From positions 868,001 to 932,000 of the forward strand of contig JAOQAE010000006.1 of NCBI GenBank assembly GCA_025963725.1: a stretch of DNA of 64,000 nucleotides, written 5' to 3'. Below the pieces are notes generated by a model. It made no database searches. It worked only from the letters and a program-made list of their open reading frames with translations, and was not told the DNA's origin. The position numbers and the translations under genes are program-made. Of this stretch, positions 1 through 8,743 are shown piece by piece. Source of the stretch: Bacteroidota bacterium. GTDB taxonomy: Bacteria; Bacteroidota; Bacteroidia; 2-12-FULL-35-15. How positions within the stretch are numbered: the first letter of the stretch is position 1; each line of letters starts with the position of its first letter.

Positions 1-1036
1 CATCAGCCGTAGGCTGCGCATCGGTACCCACAGAGTAGGAGTTAATGCCCAATATTCTGATCCACCTCATATTTCCGGTATTATCAAGCGCAGCCATGCA
101 TGGCCCGTTCCAGCTGTCGGCGGAAATCAGATACCCTCCGCCTGGCTTTTTCCGTATGGTAAAGCCCTGGTACATACCCGCGACAGGAGTATTGTAGGCC
201 TTTACCCAACTGATCACTCCTGCGCCAGTAACTTTAACCACCGTAATATTATTTGATACAGTCCCGCAGGCAACATATCCTCCGTCGGGCGATTCGGCAA
301 CATCATTGAACACTCCTGTTTCACCCGTAAAGCTATATTCCCAGCTAACCGTGAAATTGTGATCCAGCTTCAGGAGAAAAGGATAATCATAACCGCCCGC
401 AACAATATAGCCGCCGTCCGTGGTTTCCCGGATCGCATAGGCGCATCCCCACACGTCGGAAGGAATAGTAAATGCTTTCCCTGCCAGCGGATTTCCGCTG
501 CTGTCGGTTTTCAAAACATAAGCGCGCTGGATCCCGGATGCGAGAGTAGAGCCGGCAACAATAAAGCAATTATCGGAGGTTTGCTGCACACAGTAAGCTG
601 CGCTCGTACCTGCGCCGGGATACAGCCTTGACCAGCTTACGTTTCCGGAAGCATCGGTACGGATGAGGCAGATCCCCTGGTTCGCGTTCTGCGGATACAA
701 GCAGGTAGCGATGATATAACCATTGTCGGCACACTGAAAAACCGAGCAACCGTCGCTTGGCTTAACGGAATAGTCTGATTTATTATATTCTTTGATCCAT
801 TGTGAAACACCTGCCGCATCAAGCTTGATAAGATAACCTTTGCTCAGGTTGGTTTCAGGATCCATTTCGTACACGGCATCGGAGGAGATAATATAGCCGC
901 CATCGGACGTTTGCTGAAAATTGTGCATTGAAGCCTCATTCCACATCTCAAAGTTCTTTACAAACGTTACCGGCGCCTGCGCATGGATCTTTAAATGGAT
1001 CAGTATTGCCAAAAGGAACAGAGTGGAACGCTTCAT
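1..1036 (-). CDS. Secreted DGGY-repeat protein, 3' end outside window
   Basis: The frame is open from an ATG at 1034-1036 to the window edge, giving about 345 residues without a stop. It opens with a short basic segment, a hydrophobic stretch (LFLLAILI) and a signal-peptidase-like HAQA site, so it is exported. The mature part has at least six copies of a 45-60 residue unit with the phrase DGGYI(I/V), for example near 860-930, 400-450 and 290-330. Such repeats occur in large delta-60/propeller-like surface proteins of Bacteroidota that usually end in a T9SS sorting domain, but that end lies beyond the window. The function is unknown. No partner gene is evident; the next gene (1142-1372) lies upstream on the same strand and has its own terminator. 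Confidence 0.8.
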   Translation of the reverse strand, partial: MKRSTLFLLAILIHLKIHAQAPVTFVKNFEMWNEASMHNFQQTSDGGYIISSDAVYEMDPETNLSKGYLIKLDAAGVSQWIKEYNKSDYSVKPSDGCSVFQCADNGYIIATCLYPQNANQGICLIRTDASGNVSWSRLYPGAGTSAAYCVQQTSDNCFIVAGSTLASGIQRAYVLKTDSSGNPLAGKAFTIPSDVWGCAYAIRETTDGGYIVAGGYDYPFLLKLDHNFTVSWEYSFTGETGVFNDVAESPDGGYVACGTVSNNITVVKVTGAGVISWVKAYNTPVAGMYQGFTIRKKPGGGYLISADSWNGPCMAALDNTGNMRWIRILGINSYSVGTDAQPTAD

Positions 1037-1091
1037 GTCGCCTGTTTTTTGAGGTAGACGCAAAAATGCCGGAAAGGTTGCACTAAACATA

Positions 1092-1122
1092 AAAGGGCTG
1101 CTTCGTAAAGAAGCAGCCCTTT
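1092..1122 (-). terminator. Rho-independent terminator of the small lipoprotein gene
   Basis: A 13-bp perfect stem (AAAGGGCTGCTTC and its complement, loop GTAAA) lies 20 bases past the stop of the minus-strand gene 1142-1372 and is followed by a short T run on that strand. Confidence 0.8.
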
Positions 1123-1141
1123 CAATTAAAGAAACCGGTAA

Positions 1142-1372
1142 TTATTTTTTCTCTGTTGTTGTTGTTGCAGGCGCAGTAACCGTATCGGTTGTTGCAGGGG
1201 CTGTAGTTGCCTCAGTAGGCATCGCGCTTGCAGCATTGAATAATGAATCCATTTTTTTCTGCTCTTTAGCTTTTTCTTCAGCTTCCATTTTGGCTTTTTC
1301 CTCAGCGCTTGGTCCGCAAGCTACAAAGCACATAGTGCCTGCTACGAACAATAAAGTAAATAATTTTTTCAT
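1142..1372 (-). CDS. Small Ala/Thr-rich lipoprotein
   Basis: A 76-residue protein. The start at 1372 is preferred over the longer frame (to 1552) because it gives a lipoprotein signal peptide directly: two Lys, a hydrophobic core and a lipobox-like FVAC with Cys at about residue 19. After the Cys comes a charged helical stretch rich in A, E, K and M (EEKAKMEAEEKAKEQKK), probably a short coiled coil, then a low-complexity tail of Ala, Thr, Pro and Val ending in EKK. Tiny lipoproteins of this design are common in Bacteroidota and generally have no assigned function. It has its own terminator and is divergent from the superoxide dismutase gene. Confidence 0.75.
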   Translation of the reverse strand: MKKLFTLLFVAGTMCFVACGPSAEEKAKMEAEEKAKEQKKMDSLFNAASAMPTEATTAPATTDTVTAPATTTTEKK

Positions 1373-1551
1373 TTTGTTTGTTTGTTTTGGGTTAGTACTT
1401 GTATCTGAGCGCAAAGGTAGCCAAAAACGTATATGAAAATTTTTGATAATCAGTTTAGTAGCCCTTTCTTTAAACACAGCAATGTTGAAAACCCCGGAAA
1501 GCAGGAGTTTAATTTGCGGCTTTTTATGCTCCCGGACGGTTAAAAATTGCA

Positions 1552-1559
1552 TACCTTTG
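1552..1559 (+). promoter_or_regulatory. TAnnTTTG -7 box upstream of sod
   Basis: TACCTTTG matches the Bacteroidota -7 consensus and lies 45 bases before the superoxide dismutase start. I see no good -33 TTG at the usual spacing. Confidence 0.5.
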
Positions 1560-1603
1560 AAATGATAAATACCAAATTTAATTAACCTAAAAATCGTAAT
1601 ACT

Positions 1604-2209
1604 ATGGCTTTTGAATTACCTAAATTACCGTATGCATACAATGCGCTGGAGCCGCATGTAGATGCAAAGACCATGGAGATCCACCACAGCAAACACCACC
1701 AGGCGTATGTGACCAACCTTAACAATGCCATTGCGGGAACGGATGCTGAAAAGCTGAGCATTGAAGAAATCTGCAAAAATATTTCGAAGTACCCGATGCC
1801 GGTACGTAACAACGGCGGCGGACATTTCAACCACTCGCTGTTCTGGACGATAATGGCGCCCGGCGCAGGCGGAGAGCCTACAGGAGACCTTGCTGCCGCT
1901 ATCAACTCGGCATTCGGATCATTCGCAGAGTTTAAAACACAGTTTGCCGCTGCTGCCGCAACACGCTTTGGATCGGGCTGGGCCTGGCTCATCGTGAAGG
2001 ATGGCAAGCTTGCCGTTTCTTCAACGCCTAACCAGGACAATCCACTGATGGACGTTGCGGAAGTTAAAGGAACGCCGATCCTGGGAATAGATGTATGGGA
2101 ACATGCCTACTACCTGAACTACCAGAACAGAAGGCCTGATTATGTTACCGCATTCTGGAATGTGATCAGCTGGCCGGAAGTGGCAAAACGCTTCAGCGCT
2201 GCAAAATAA
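1604..2209 (+). CDS. sod: Superoxide dismutase (Mn or Fe/Mn type)
   Basis: Converts superoxide to hydrogen peroxide and oxygen. The 201-residue length is normal for the bacterial Fe/Mn family. Metal ligands are visible as H27 (MEIHHSKHH), H77 (NHSLFW), D163 and H167 (DVWEHAYY). The GGGHxNHSLFW context and the QDNPL segment near residue 144, which supplies the second-sphere Gln from the C-terminal domain, resemble Mn-type enzymes, so Mn or cambialistic use is more likely than strict Fe; this cannot be settled from sequence alone. There is no signal peptide, so it is cytoplasmic. It is monocistronic, with a TACCTTTG box upstream and a strong terminator directly after the stop. Confidence 0.96.
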   Translation: MAFELPKLPYAYNALEPHVDAKTMEIHHSKHHQAYVTNLNNAIAGTDAEKLSIEEICKNISKYPMPVRNNGGGHFNHSLFWTIMAPGAGGEPTGDLAAAINSAFGSFAEFKTQFAAAAATRFGSGWAWLIVKDGKLAVSSTPNQDNPLMDVAEVKGTPILGIDVWEHAYYLNYQNRRPDYVTAFWNVISWPEVAKRFSAAK

Positions 2210-2214
2210 TTTCC

Positions 2215-2246
2215 AATGCCCTCCGTATTCAGCGGAGGGCATTCTT
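2215..2246 (+). terminator. Terminator after superoxide dismutase
   Basis: An 11-bp perfect stem (AATGCCCTCCG, loop TATTCAG, complement at 2233-2243) begins five bases after the stop codon. Only a weak T tract follows (CTTATCT). Confidence 0.7.
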
Positions 2247-2259
2247 ATCTCCCCGAGTC

Positions 2260-2673
2260 ATGAACAAAGCTTTTTTTATGTTGTTGATGATGCTTTTCAC
2301 AGGCAGCCTGAGACCCTCCGCCTTTGCTGCCGCACTTCCTGCGAGCGATTCGCTTGCACAACCCGGTAAAATGCAATTCAGGGCACTCTCGCCTTCCGAA
2401 GCCGAGAACATGCTCATCCGTACTTTTCCGGGAATGACCGTGGAGAAGCGGAAAAAGATCGTTTCCGCGATCCTTGCCTTTCCTTTTCCATTCGGCTTTA
2501 TGGGTGCGCACCGCGTGCTGCTCGGCTGCAAGCCCTGGATCCCGGTGGTGTACATGGCCACTTTCGGGGGATGCTTCGGCCTGCTTCCAATGATCGATTT
2601 TATTGCGATCGTATGCAGCAAGGATATTGAGCAATATGAGAATAACCCGCATGTGTTCATGTGGCTGAAGTAG
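2260..2673 (+). CDS. TM2-domain membrane protein
   Basis: A 137-residue protein with an N-terminal signal-like hydrophobic segment (residues 1-24), a polar stretch of about 40 residues, and a C-terminal TM2 module from about residue 65. That module has KKIVSAILAFPFPFGFMGAHR, then two membrane segments split by a short turn, with the family's GxxGxHRxxLG pattern seen as GFMGAHRVLLG and an Asp in the second helix (PMIDFIAIV). Family members are small membrane proteins of unknown role in many bacteria. It begins 50 bases after sod but beyond a terminator, so it probably has its own promoter; nadD follows 31 bases later. Confidence 0.85.
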   Translation: MNKAFFMLLMMLFTGSLRPSAFAAALPASDSLAQPGKMQFRALSPSEAENMLIRTFPGMTVEKRKKIVSAILAFPFPFGFMGAHRVLLGCKPWIPVVYMATFGGCFGLLPMIDFIAIVCSKDIEQYENNPHVFMWLK

Positions 2674-2704
2674 TTTCGTAAATTAGTACAGATTCGTATT
2701 CGTA

Positions 2705-3280
2705 ATGAAGGTTGGTTTATTTTTCGGCTCATTTAATCCCATCCATGCAGGCCACATGGTGCTGGCCAATTACATGCTGGAGTTCACCGATCTCGACAGG
2801 ATCTGGTTCGTGATCTCACCGCATAATCCCTTAAAAAACAAATCCTCTTTGCTGCATGAGCGGCACCGGCTGCAGATGGTGCAGATAGCGGTGGAAGACA
2901 ACAGTAAAATGAAGGCAAGCGATGCAGAGTTCAAGCTCCCACAACCCTCATACACCGTAAATACACTTGCGCATTTAAAGGAAAAATATCCGAAGAATGA
3001 GTTTGTGCTGATCATGGGTGAGGATAACCTGGGCAGCTTTCATAAATGGAAGAATTACGAGGAGATCCTGAAACACCATGAGCTGTACGTGTATCCGCGC
3101 CCCGAAGGAATTAAAACGCCGCTGCACCTGCACAAGAAAGTGAAGCTTGTGAATGCTCCGCACATGGAGCTTTCCTCCACCATGATCCGCACCGCGATTA
3201 AAGAAAAGAAAGACATCCGTTATTTTATTCCCGCAAAGGTGTGGGACTACATTAAGGAAATGCATTTCTACGAAAAGTAA
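2705..3280 (+). CDS. nadD: Nicotinate-nucleotide adenylyltransferase
   Basis: Adenylylates nicotinate mononucleotide to deamido-NAD in NAD biosynthesis. The 191-residue protein begins with the nucleotidyltransferase signature GSFNPIHAGH (residues 8-17, the HxGH type active site) and has the C-terminal ATP-binding motif SSTMIR near residue 158, both diagnostic of the NadD/NadR/CoaD fold. The length fits bacterial NadD (about 190-215 residues). It lies after the TM2 gene on the same strand and 60 bases before the DUF502 gene, with which it may be co-transcribed. Cytoplasmic. Confidence 0.95.
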   Translation: MKVGLFFGSFNPIHAGHMVLANYMLEFTDLDRIWFVISPHNPLKNKSSLLHERHRLQMVQIAVEDNSKMKASDAEFKLPQPSYTVNTLAHLKEKYPKNEFVLIMGEDNLGSFHKWKNYEEILKHHELYVYPRPEGIKTPLHLHKKVKLVNAPHMELSSTMIRTAIKEKKDIRYFIPAKVWDYIKEMHFYEK

Positions 3281-3340
3281 GCTGCATTGAGCAGACAGCC
3301 TTTTTTAATTCGTAATTTTACACCGCAAAATTTATTCAGC

Positions 3341-3922
3341 ATGTCGAGGATCATCCGTTATTTCATCCAGGGTTTAATCATTACCGTTCCGGTTGCCGTA
3401 ACCGTAATTGTTATTTATAAGATCATTGTTTGGATCGGCTCTCTTTTCAAAGGCTTTGGAACGATCATCAGCCCGGTGATCGATCCCTTCATCATTATCC
3501 TTACGGCCCTGGTGCTCATTTTCCTGATGGGACTGCTCGGCTCTTCCATTATCCTGCGCCCTTTGTTCAGCATGTTCGACAATGCGCTGGAACGTACTCC
3601 CGTTATTAAAACGGTGTATTCGTCCATCAAGGATCTTTTCTCCGCATTTGTAGGCAGCAAAAAACGCTTTAACCGGCCGGTGCTGGTTACCATCAATAAG
3701 GAAAATAACATCCAGCAGCTGGGCTTCATTACGCAGGAAGACCTTACGGAGCTTAACCTGCAAAAAGGGCATTTCGCTGTTTATGTACCTCTCTCCTACT
3801 CTTTTTCAGGAAACCTGCTGATCGTTCCGGCCGACCATATTACGGTGGTGGAGGCTTCATCCACGGAGGTCATGAAGTTCATTGTGTCGGGCGGCGTGAC
3901 CGATCTCGACGACAAAGAATAG
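3341..3922 (+). CDS. DUF502 family inner-membrane protein
   Basis: A 193-residue protein of the DUF502 family. Two strong hydrophobic segments (about residues 10-35 and 50-85) are followed by a soluble C-terminal domain with the conserved PVIKTVYSSIKDL segment. The start at 3341 is chosen because it places the first helix near the N terminus, as in relatives, and because a TAATTTTA element lies just upstream; a longer frame to 3287 adds a polar leader with nothing to support it. The family is widespread and functionally unassigned. It follows nadD on the same strand. Confidence 0.85.
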   Translation: MSRIIRYFIQGLIITVPVAVTVIVIYKIIVWIGSLFKGFGTIISPVIDPFIIILTALVLIFLMGLLGSSIILRPLFSMFDNALERTPVIKTVYSSIKDLFSAFVGSKKRFNRPVLVTINKENNIQQLGFITQEDLTELNLQKGHFAVYVPLSYSFSGNLLIVPADHITVVEASSTEVMKFIVSGGVTDLDDKE

Positions 3923-3979
3923 TTTTTTTTATTTGAAGAAGAATTGTATCTTGTACTTGTCAACTAAAAACACACAGAC

Positions 3980-4648
3980 ATGAAGAAGATCGTTACTCTT
4001 GCAATCGCCCTGTCCATGGGCCTCGGAGCAATTGCCCAAAAAATCAAGATCAAGGAATCCAATGAAAGCATCGGCGGCGGAAGCCACAATGCCTTAACCG
4101 TAACGCTTTACGAGATCAGTCCTTCCGATGCCGAAGATGCCTTCCGCTCGTTCATGAAAAAATATGACGGCAAGCGCTCTTCCAAGGATGGCGCCATCTT
4201 CGTAGACCATGCCACTATCAAGGACATGGGAAACAACACGATCGATATTTATGGAAAAGCGCAGGGTAAAAAAGGCGATCCGGAAATTACATTCGTGGTT
4301 GCCTTCGACCTTGGCGGCGCTTTTTTAAATTCCGGCGATCACAAGGAACAATATAAGATCGCTGAAAAAATTGTGAAGGAATTCGCCGTACAGGCCACAA
4401 AGGATGCCATCCAGGAAAAGCTGAAGGCCGCCCAGAAAGTACAGTCGAACTTTGAGGATGAGCAAAAATCACTCGAAAAGGAGAACAAGAACCTGAACGA
4501 CGATATTGCGGATTACAAAGCGAAGATCACGAAAGCCGAGCAGGACATTGCCAAGAACAAAACCGACCAGGACAAGAAAAAAGCGGAGATCGAAGCACAG
4601 AAAAAAGTGGTAGGCGAGATCGACAAAAAATTACAGGCGGTAGAATAA
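3980..4648 (+). CDS. Exported protein with C-terminal coiled coil
   Basis: A 222-residue protein with a clear Sec signal peptide (basic MKK, hydrophobic ALSMGLGAIAQ, cleavage after Ala-Gln about residue 20). The mature N-terminal half is a compact mixed domain. From about residue 145 the chain is a long charged heptad-like helix (QKVQSNFEDEQKSLEKENKN onward, with repeated K/E/D/Q), predicted to form a coiled coil. Proteins of this form recur in Bacteroidota as hypothetical exported proteins; I know no assigned function. It has its own terminator and is not closely packed with its neighbours. Confidence 0.75.
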   Translation: MKKIVTLAIALSMGLGAIAQKIKIKESNESIGGGSHNALTVTLYEISPSDAEDAFRSFMKKYDGKRSSKDGAIFVDHATIKDMGNNTIDIYGKAQGKKGDPEITFVVAFDLGGAFLNSGDHKEQYKIAEKIVKEFAVQATKDAIQEKLKAAQKVQSNFEDEQKSLEKENKNLNDDIADYKAKITKAEQDIAKNKTDQDKKKAEIEAQKKVVGEIDKKLQAVE

Positions 4649-4669
4649 TCACCGGCGAATTATAAAAGA

Positions 4670-4697
4670 ACCCTGGCATTCCTGCCGGGGTTTTTTA
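4670..4697 (+). terminator. Rho-independent terminator
   Basis: A nine-pair stem (ACCCTGGCA with TGCCGGGGT, one G-U pair, loop TTCC) is followed by six T. It ends the coiled-coil protein gene. Confidence 0.85.
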
Positions 4698-4834
4698 TTG
4701 AAGCTTTCGCTGCGTTTCATTGCCCTCAGATGACACACAGGATGGCTCAGTTTCTCTTAACGATGCATATTATCCGGTTACCGAAATGCCGCCAAAATCA
4801 GCAGTTTGAGGATGTATCTTTGAAAGAAAAAACC

Positions 4835-5701
4835 ATGAAAAAGCTCATTCTGCTAACACTCGCAACCGCTCTTTTTTCCTGTGAGAAAAATGAGCCCGGC
4901 TCACATGCCACAACTACAACAACCACTACTTCGACCAGCGGACTTCCCACACCCGACCACATTATTTTTGTGTGGCTGGAAAACAAGAACTATTCGCAGA
5001 TCATTAATGCGTCAACCGCACCGTACATTAATTCACTGATCGCCGAAGGAACGTTCTTTACCGATTTTCACGCTTTAGGACATCCGTCATACCCCGAATA
5101 CATCCGCTTCTTTTCCGGCACCGACAATGGAAAGAACGATGACCACTGCATTACCGGAAAGCCCTACAGCAACGAGAACCTGTACACGCTGCTCAAGGCA
5201 AAGGGAAAAACATTTGCCTGGTACAGCGAAGACCTTCCCGCAACAGGCAGCGATACCTGCAGCGCAGGTAAGTATGTTGAAAGGCATAATCCTACACAGT
5301 GCTTTTCAAATGTTCCGAAAAGCGCCAATAAGAAGTGGAGTGATTTCCCAAGCAATTATACCTTGCTGGAAAATGTTGTCTGCATTTCACCAAACCTGAA
5401 CCATGATATGCATGACGGAAGCATTGCCGAAGGAGACACCTGGGTGAAGAATAACCTTCAAAACCTGGCCACCTGGTGCAAAACGCATAACTCCGTTTTT
5501 GTGATCTACTTTGATGAGGACGATGGAAGCAGCGCCAATCACATTCCGGTGATCGCGGTAGGCCAGCCGGTTAAGGCCAATCACAAAAGCTCAACGTATT
5601 ATGACCACTATAACATGACAAGGACGATCCTTGCCATCTATGGTGCAAACCAAGTTTTAAATACCAAATCGAGGGCAACAATAACGGATTGCTGGAAGTA
5701 A
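4835..5701 (+). CDS. Lipoprotein phosphoesterase (acid phosphatase / phospholipase C family)
   Basis: A 288-residue secreted hydrolase of the phosphoesterase family related to bacterial phospholipase C and acid phosphatases. The start at 4835 gives a lipoprotein signal with lipobox ALFSC (Cys about residue 17); the longer frame to 4730 would bury it. A Thr-rich linker (eight or more Thr) follows the lipidated Cys. Family motifs are the opening HIIFVWLENKNYSQ, HPSYPEY, the CISPNLNHDMHDGS segment with metal-binding Asn/His/Asp, FDEDDGSSANHIPVIAVG and a closing YDHYNMTRTILAIYG. It probably sits on the outer membrane and cleaves phosphomonoesters or phosphodiesters; the substrate is unknown. TATCTTTG at 4815-4822 matches a -7 box, and a bidirectional hairpin follows. 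Confidence 0.85.
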   Translation: MKKLILLTLATALFSCEKNEPGSHATTTTTTTSTSGLPTPDHIIFVWLENKNYSQIINASTAPYINSLIAEGTFFTDFHALGHPSYPEYIRFFSGTDNGKNDDHCITGKPYSNENLYTLLKAKGKTFAWYSEDLPATGSDTCSAGKYVERHNPTQCFSNVPKSANKKWSDFPSNYTLLENVVCISPNLNHDMHDGSIAEGDTWVKNNLQNLATWCKTHNSVFVIYFDEDDGSSANHIPVIAVGQPVKANHKSSTYYDHYNMTRTILAIYGANQVLNTKSRATITDCWK

Positions 5702-5719
5702 AACTGCGATATAAAAGTC

Positions 5720-5754
5720 AAAGCCCCGTTTTCCCAAAAAGGAAACGGGGCTTT
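5720..5754. terminator. Bidirectional terminator between convergent genes
   Basis: A 12-bp perfect stem (AAAGCCCCGTTT and complement, loop of 11) lies between the plus-strand phosphoesterase gene and the minus-strand T9SS protein gene and can serve both. Confidence 0.85.
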
Positions 5755-5771
5755 GCTGCTATTCAGATGAA

Positions 5772-6626
5772 TTATCTCGACACCTTCACCAGCTTTTGGG
5801 AAAATAAACGGTCTGTTGAAATATACTGCAGCATGTAGCATCCATCAGGAAGGCTTTCATCAAGGCCAATTTTTATCTCCCCCAGCATCGGCTCTGCCGT
5901 AAATTTTAAATCCTTTCCATACATATCCGTAAGCTTTAGCTTCGAAAGATCAAAAGTATTTGTATGGATATTTTTCAGGTAAAAGCCGGTATTAACAGGG
6001 TTTGGATAGATCAGCATCTCCTGCACCGATTGTTCATTGATCCCGACTGTTGAAGGCATGGCCGAAAAATCTTTCACATAACAGCTGTCCTCCGTGGGGC
6101 ATTGCACGCGGATCCAGCCATACGCGGTAGTGCTGCCGTTCTGGTATTTCAGGCCGATGTATTTATCGCCACCGATCCAGTCGTTCACATTTTTATTACC
6201 TCCGCCATATCCCGAGTGATCGCTGATGTATTGCATGGTGTCCCACATTGCACCCGGAGGATCTATCGGATCACCTGCATTCAGGGGCTTGGCCACTTTG
6301 GTGACATACCAGAGGGAATATGCGGGAACATAAACCGAATCAAGCCGTCCTAAACGAATGAGTACATCGGGGTTTAACGGATATACACTGATGTATGCCG
6401 CAGTTCCGCCGGAGCTCACAGCGCCGTTGGCCTTTATCTGGATGTCGGCCGAGGCATCGCCAAACAGGTTAATATCATACGTTTCATCGCTGTAGGGCAC
6501 AATTGTGTAATTGATAAGTGTGTCTGGCGTTATGTCGGTATAAACCGGGAATACAGTTCCTGCATTCTGGCTGTGAGCGCCCATATAAGCGCCGATCAGG
6601 AGGGGCATAAGTAAAAGTTTCTTCAT
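5772..6626 (-). CDS. T9SS type A sorting-domain protein
   Basis: A 284-residue secreted protein. The start at 6626 is chosen because MKK is followed at once by a hydrophobic signal segment ending in AHSQ; the longer frame adds a charged leader. The body is a single beta-rich domain with no family I recognise. The last 80 residues form a T9SS type A sorting domain: IYPNPVNTGFYLKN, a middle strand LKLTDMYGKDL, and a terminal FSQKLVKVSR. It is therefore expected to cross the outer membrane by the type IX system and be anchored or released. It is transcribed alone; the 256 bases upstream to the histidine kinase gene show no further gene. Confidence 0.85.
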   Translation of the reverse strand: MKKLLLMPLLIGAYMGAHSQNAGTVFPVYTDITPDTLINYTIVPYSDETYDINLFGDASADIQIKANGAVSSGGTAAYISVYPLNPDVLIRLGRLDSVYVPAYSLWYVTKVAKPLNAGDPIDPPGAMWDTMQYISDHSGYGGGNKNVNDWIGGDKYIGLKYQNGSTTAYGWIRVQCPTEDSCYVKDFSAMPSTVGINEQSVQEMLIYPNPVNTGFYLKNIHTNTFDLSKLKLTDMYGKDLKFTAEPMLGEIKIGLDESLPDGCYMLQYISTDRLFSQKLVKVSR

Positions 6627-6882
6627 CTTTTTCTGTTTTAAATTAAACAATAGCAACTGGAGAGGCGACTGCCGAAAAAATATTCAGCGGTAAAAAGCAG
6701 TAAATATTCATGCCTTTGGAGGGAAATAAACTTGAAAAAATGCGCAGAAATAACGATGGTAAAGAGACAGGGAGAATTCCTGATCTTTAAAAATCTTTCT
6801 TCAAAAAAGAGTGTTGCGGAAAAATGTCGGCGGGATGAAAGCTCCGAAATTTATATGCCATGAGCGTTATACCAAATCAAGC

Positions 6883-8619
6883 TCAGGCTGAAGGCAGATA
6901 GATATTGAATACGGATCCTTCGCCGGGAATGCCGGAAGCATCCATGAATCCCATGTGCATGGTTACTATTTTCCGGCAGATCGCCAGCCCGATCCCGTTG
7001 CCTTCATATTTGTCTTTTGCATGCAGGCGCTGGAACATTTCAAAGATCTTTTCTGCATACTGCGCCTCAAATCCTATCCCGTTATCCTGCACGCTGATCT
7101 TCCAGTAAAAGAGCGCAGTGGCATCGGACCGCTTTAATGCTGCACCCGGAACTTTAACGGAGGTGATCTTTACCACAGGAGGCACGTCGGGCTTGCAGTA
7201 TTTGATGGCGTTGCTGAGCAGGTTTATCATTACCTGCTGGAACTGGGCGGGTGCAACTGACAGCACAGGCAGCTCCGTGTATTCTATCACGGCATTCTTC
7301 TCCCTGATCACGTCCTGCAGGTCGGCAAGCACATCCTTCATAAGAATGTTCAGATCGGTGCTTTCCAACACAAGGGAGCTATTGCCGATCTTTGAATAAT
7401 TGAGGAAAGCCAGGATGAGCCGCTGCATTCTTGCCGCCGAAAAGGCGATACGCTCAAGGTAGCTCGCCGCTTTTTCCGAAACCTGGTTCCGTTCCTTCTC
7501 CAGCAGGAGATTGCTGAAGATGCGGATCTTTCTTACAGGCTCCTGCAGATCGTGGCTGGCTACATAATTAAAGGATGCCAGCTGGGCATTGCTCTCCTCC
7601 AGCTCAAGGTTTTTCAGCTTCAGCTGCTCATTCAGGTGAATGTCCTCGGTGATGTCCTGAAGCGTCCCGATCAGGATCGCGTTTTTTTCCTTTCCGATGA
7701 TCCTTCCGGTAGCACGCAGGTATTTCAGCTCTCCTTTGGCTGTGATCGTGCGGTGAATATAGGTTCCGGCAACGCGGCTGTTTAAGGTGGCTTCGCTCTG
7801 GGCGATGAGTAATTCACGGTCATCGGGATGAATAAAGCTCAGGTACTTTTCCAGCGAAGGCACAAAGTCTCCGGGCTCATGCCCGAGCAGGCGAAAGAGG
7901 TTATCGGAATACTCCAGCGTTCCGGAAGTAAGGTTCCATGCATAGCTCCCGATATTGGCGTTCTCTTCGGCATGGCTGAAAATATCGTTCTTCAGCTTTA
8001 ATGCCGCATTCAGCGCGGTAAGTTCCACCTGCTTTTCAGCCAGCATACGATGCGCCTCCCCTGCTTCCTCGGCAAGCTTCTGCATGTCGAGCTTCTGCTG
8101 CGTTTGGCTTAATGTTTCACTGGTGATCAGGTTGGTCATGAACCCGATGATGAAAATAAATCCCGTTCGGACGAAGGCATAAACAAAATTACCATCCAGC
8201 TGGTCCAGGTAGTGCACGAGTAGAAAATAGCAGAGCGTATACAGGCTCGCCGTAAACATGGTTGTTTTCAGGTTGAACCGGAAAGCCACAGCAATGATGG
8301 AAGTGTACAGCATTACATGATAAGGCGAGAAAATGCCACCGGTTGCATAGATCCAGAGCGTTGCAAAAATGCAGTCGCTGATATAGGTGAACCAGCTGGC
8401 GAGGAATACCGGGTATTTCTCATAAGGCTTGAAATACAATGTAAATGCACCATAGAGCCAGATCAGCACCAGCAGAAAATATGCGAGATGCATTTTTACA
8501 TGCGCTTCATCAAGGAAAAAAAAGGAGAGTGTGCCAAATAAAATAACCACAGAGCGTGCATACGAGATCTGCTTCTCTGCATTAAAGGCCTTTTGCTGCT
8601 CAGCGGTTTCCAGTTTCAT
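6883..8619 (-). CDS. Membrane-bound PAS sensor histidine kinase
   Basis: A 578-residue hybrid of six predicted membrane helices (about residues 22-165), a coiled linker, one PAS/PAC domain (about 212-330, with SFIHPDDREL and the PAC end LQDITED), a HisKA domain with phosphoacceptor H356 in NYVASHDLQEP, and a C-terminal HATPase_c domain (N box INLLSNAIKY, G1 DNGIGF, G2 GNGIGLAICRKI). The membrane region resembles small multi-helix input modules, so it probably senses a membrane or cytoplasmic cue. No response regulator is adjacent, so it is an orphan kinase. It is divergent from the amine oxidase gene. Its H box and ATPase closely match the kinase at 29410, showing they belong to the same subfamily. 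Confidence 0.92.
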   Translation of the reverse strand: MKLETAEQQKAFNAEKQISYARSVVILFGTLSFFFLDEAHVKMHLAYFLLVLIWLYGAFTLYFKPYEKYPVFLASWFTYISDCIFATLWIYATGGIFSPYHVMLYTSIIAVAFRFNLKTTMFTASLYTLCYFLLVHYLDQLDGNFVYAFVRTGFIFIIGFMTNLITSETLSQTQQKLDMQKLAEEAGEAHRMLAEKQVELTALNAALKLKNDIFSHAEENANIGSYAWNLTSGTLEYSDNLFRLLGHEPGDFVPSLEKYLSFIHPDDRELLIAQSEATLNSRVAGTYIHRTITAKGELKYLRATGRIIGKEKNAILIGTLQDITEDIHLNEQLKLKNLELEESNAQLASFNYVASHDLQEPVRKIRIFSNLLLEKERNQVSEKAASYLERIAFSAARMQRLILAFLNYSKIGNSSLVLESTDLNILMKDVLADLQDVIREKNAVIEYTELPVLSVAPAQFQQVMINLLSNAIKYCKPDVPPVVKITSVKVPGAALKRSDATALFYWKISVQDNGIGFEAQYAEKIFEMFQRLHAKDKYEGNGIGLAICRKIVTMHMGFMDASGIPGEGSVFNIYLPSA

Positions 8620-8743
8620 GCAATGCTAAAATACCGATTGCCCTTTGATTACAGTAAAAAAGCTGTGTGGTATTTTTTCTACAAGCGACAAAGGCATCCG
8701 TATATTTCATACTTTACGGCATTGTTTTTTTGATCAGAGCACT

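Noticed and set aside
1142-1552. 136-residue version of the small lipoprotein
   Set aside because: The extra 60 residues have no signal character and would place the lipoprotein signal in the interior.
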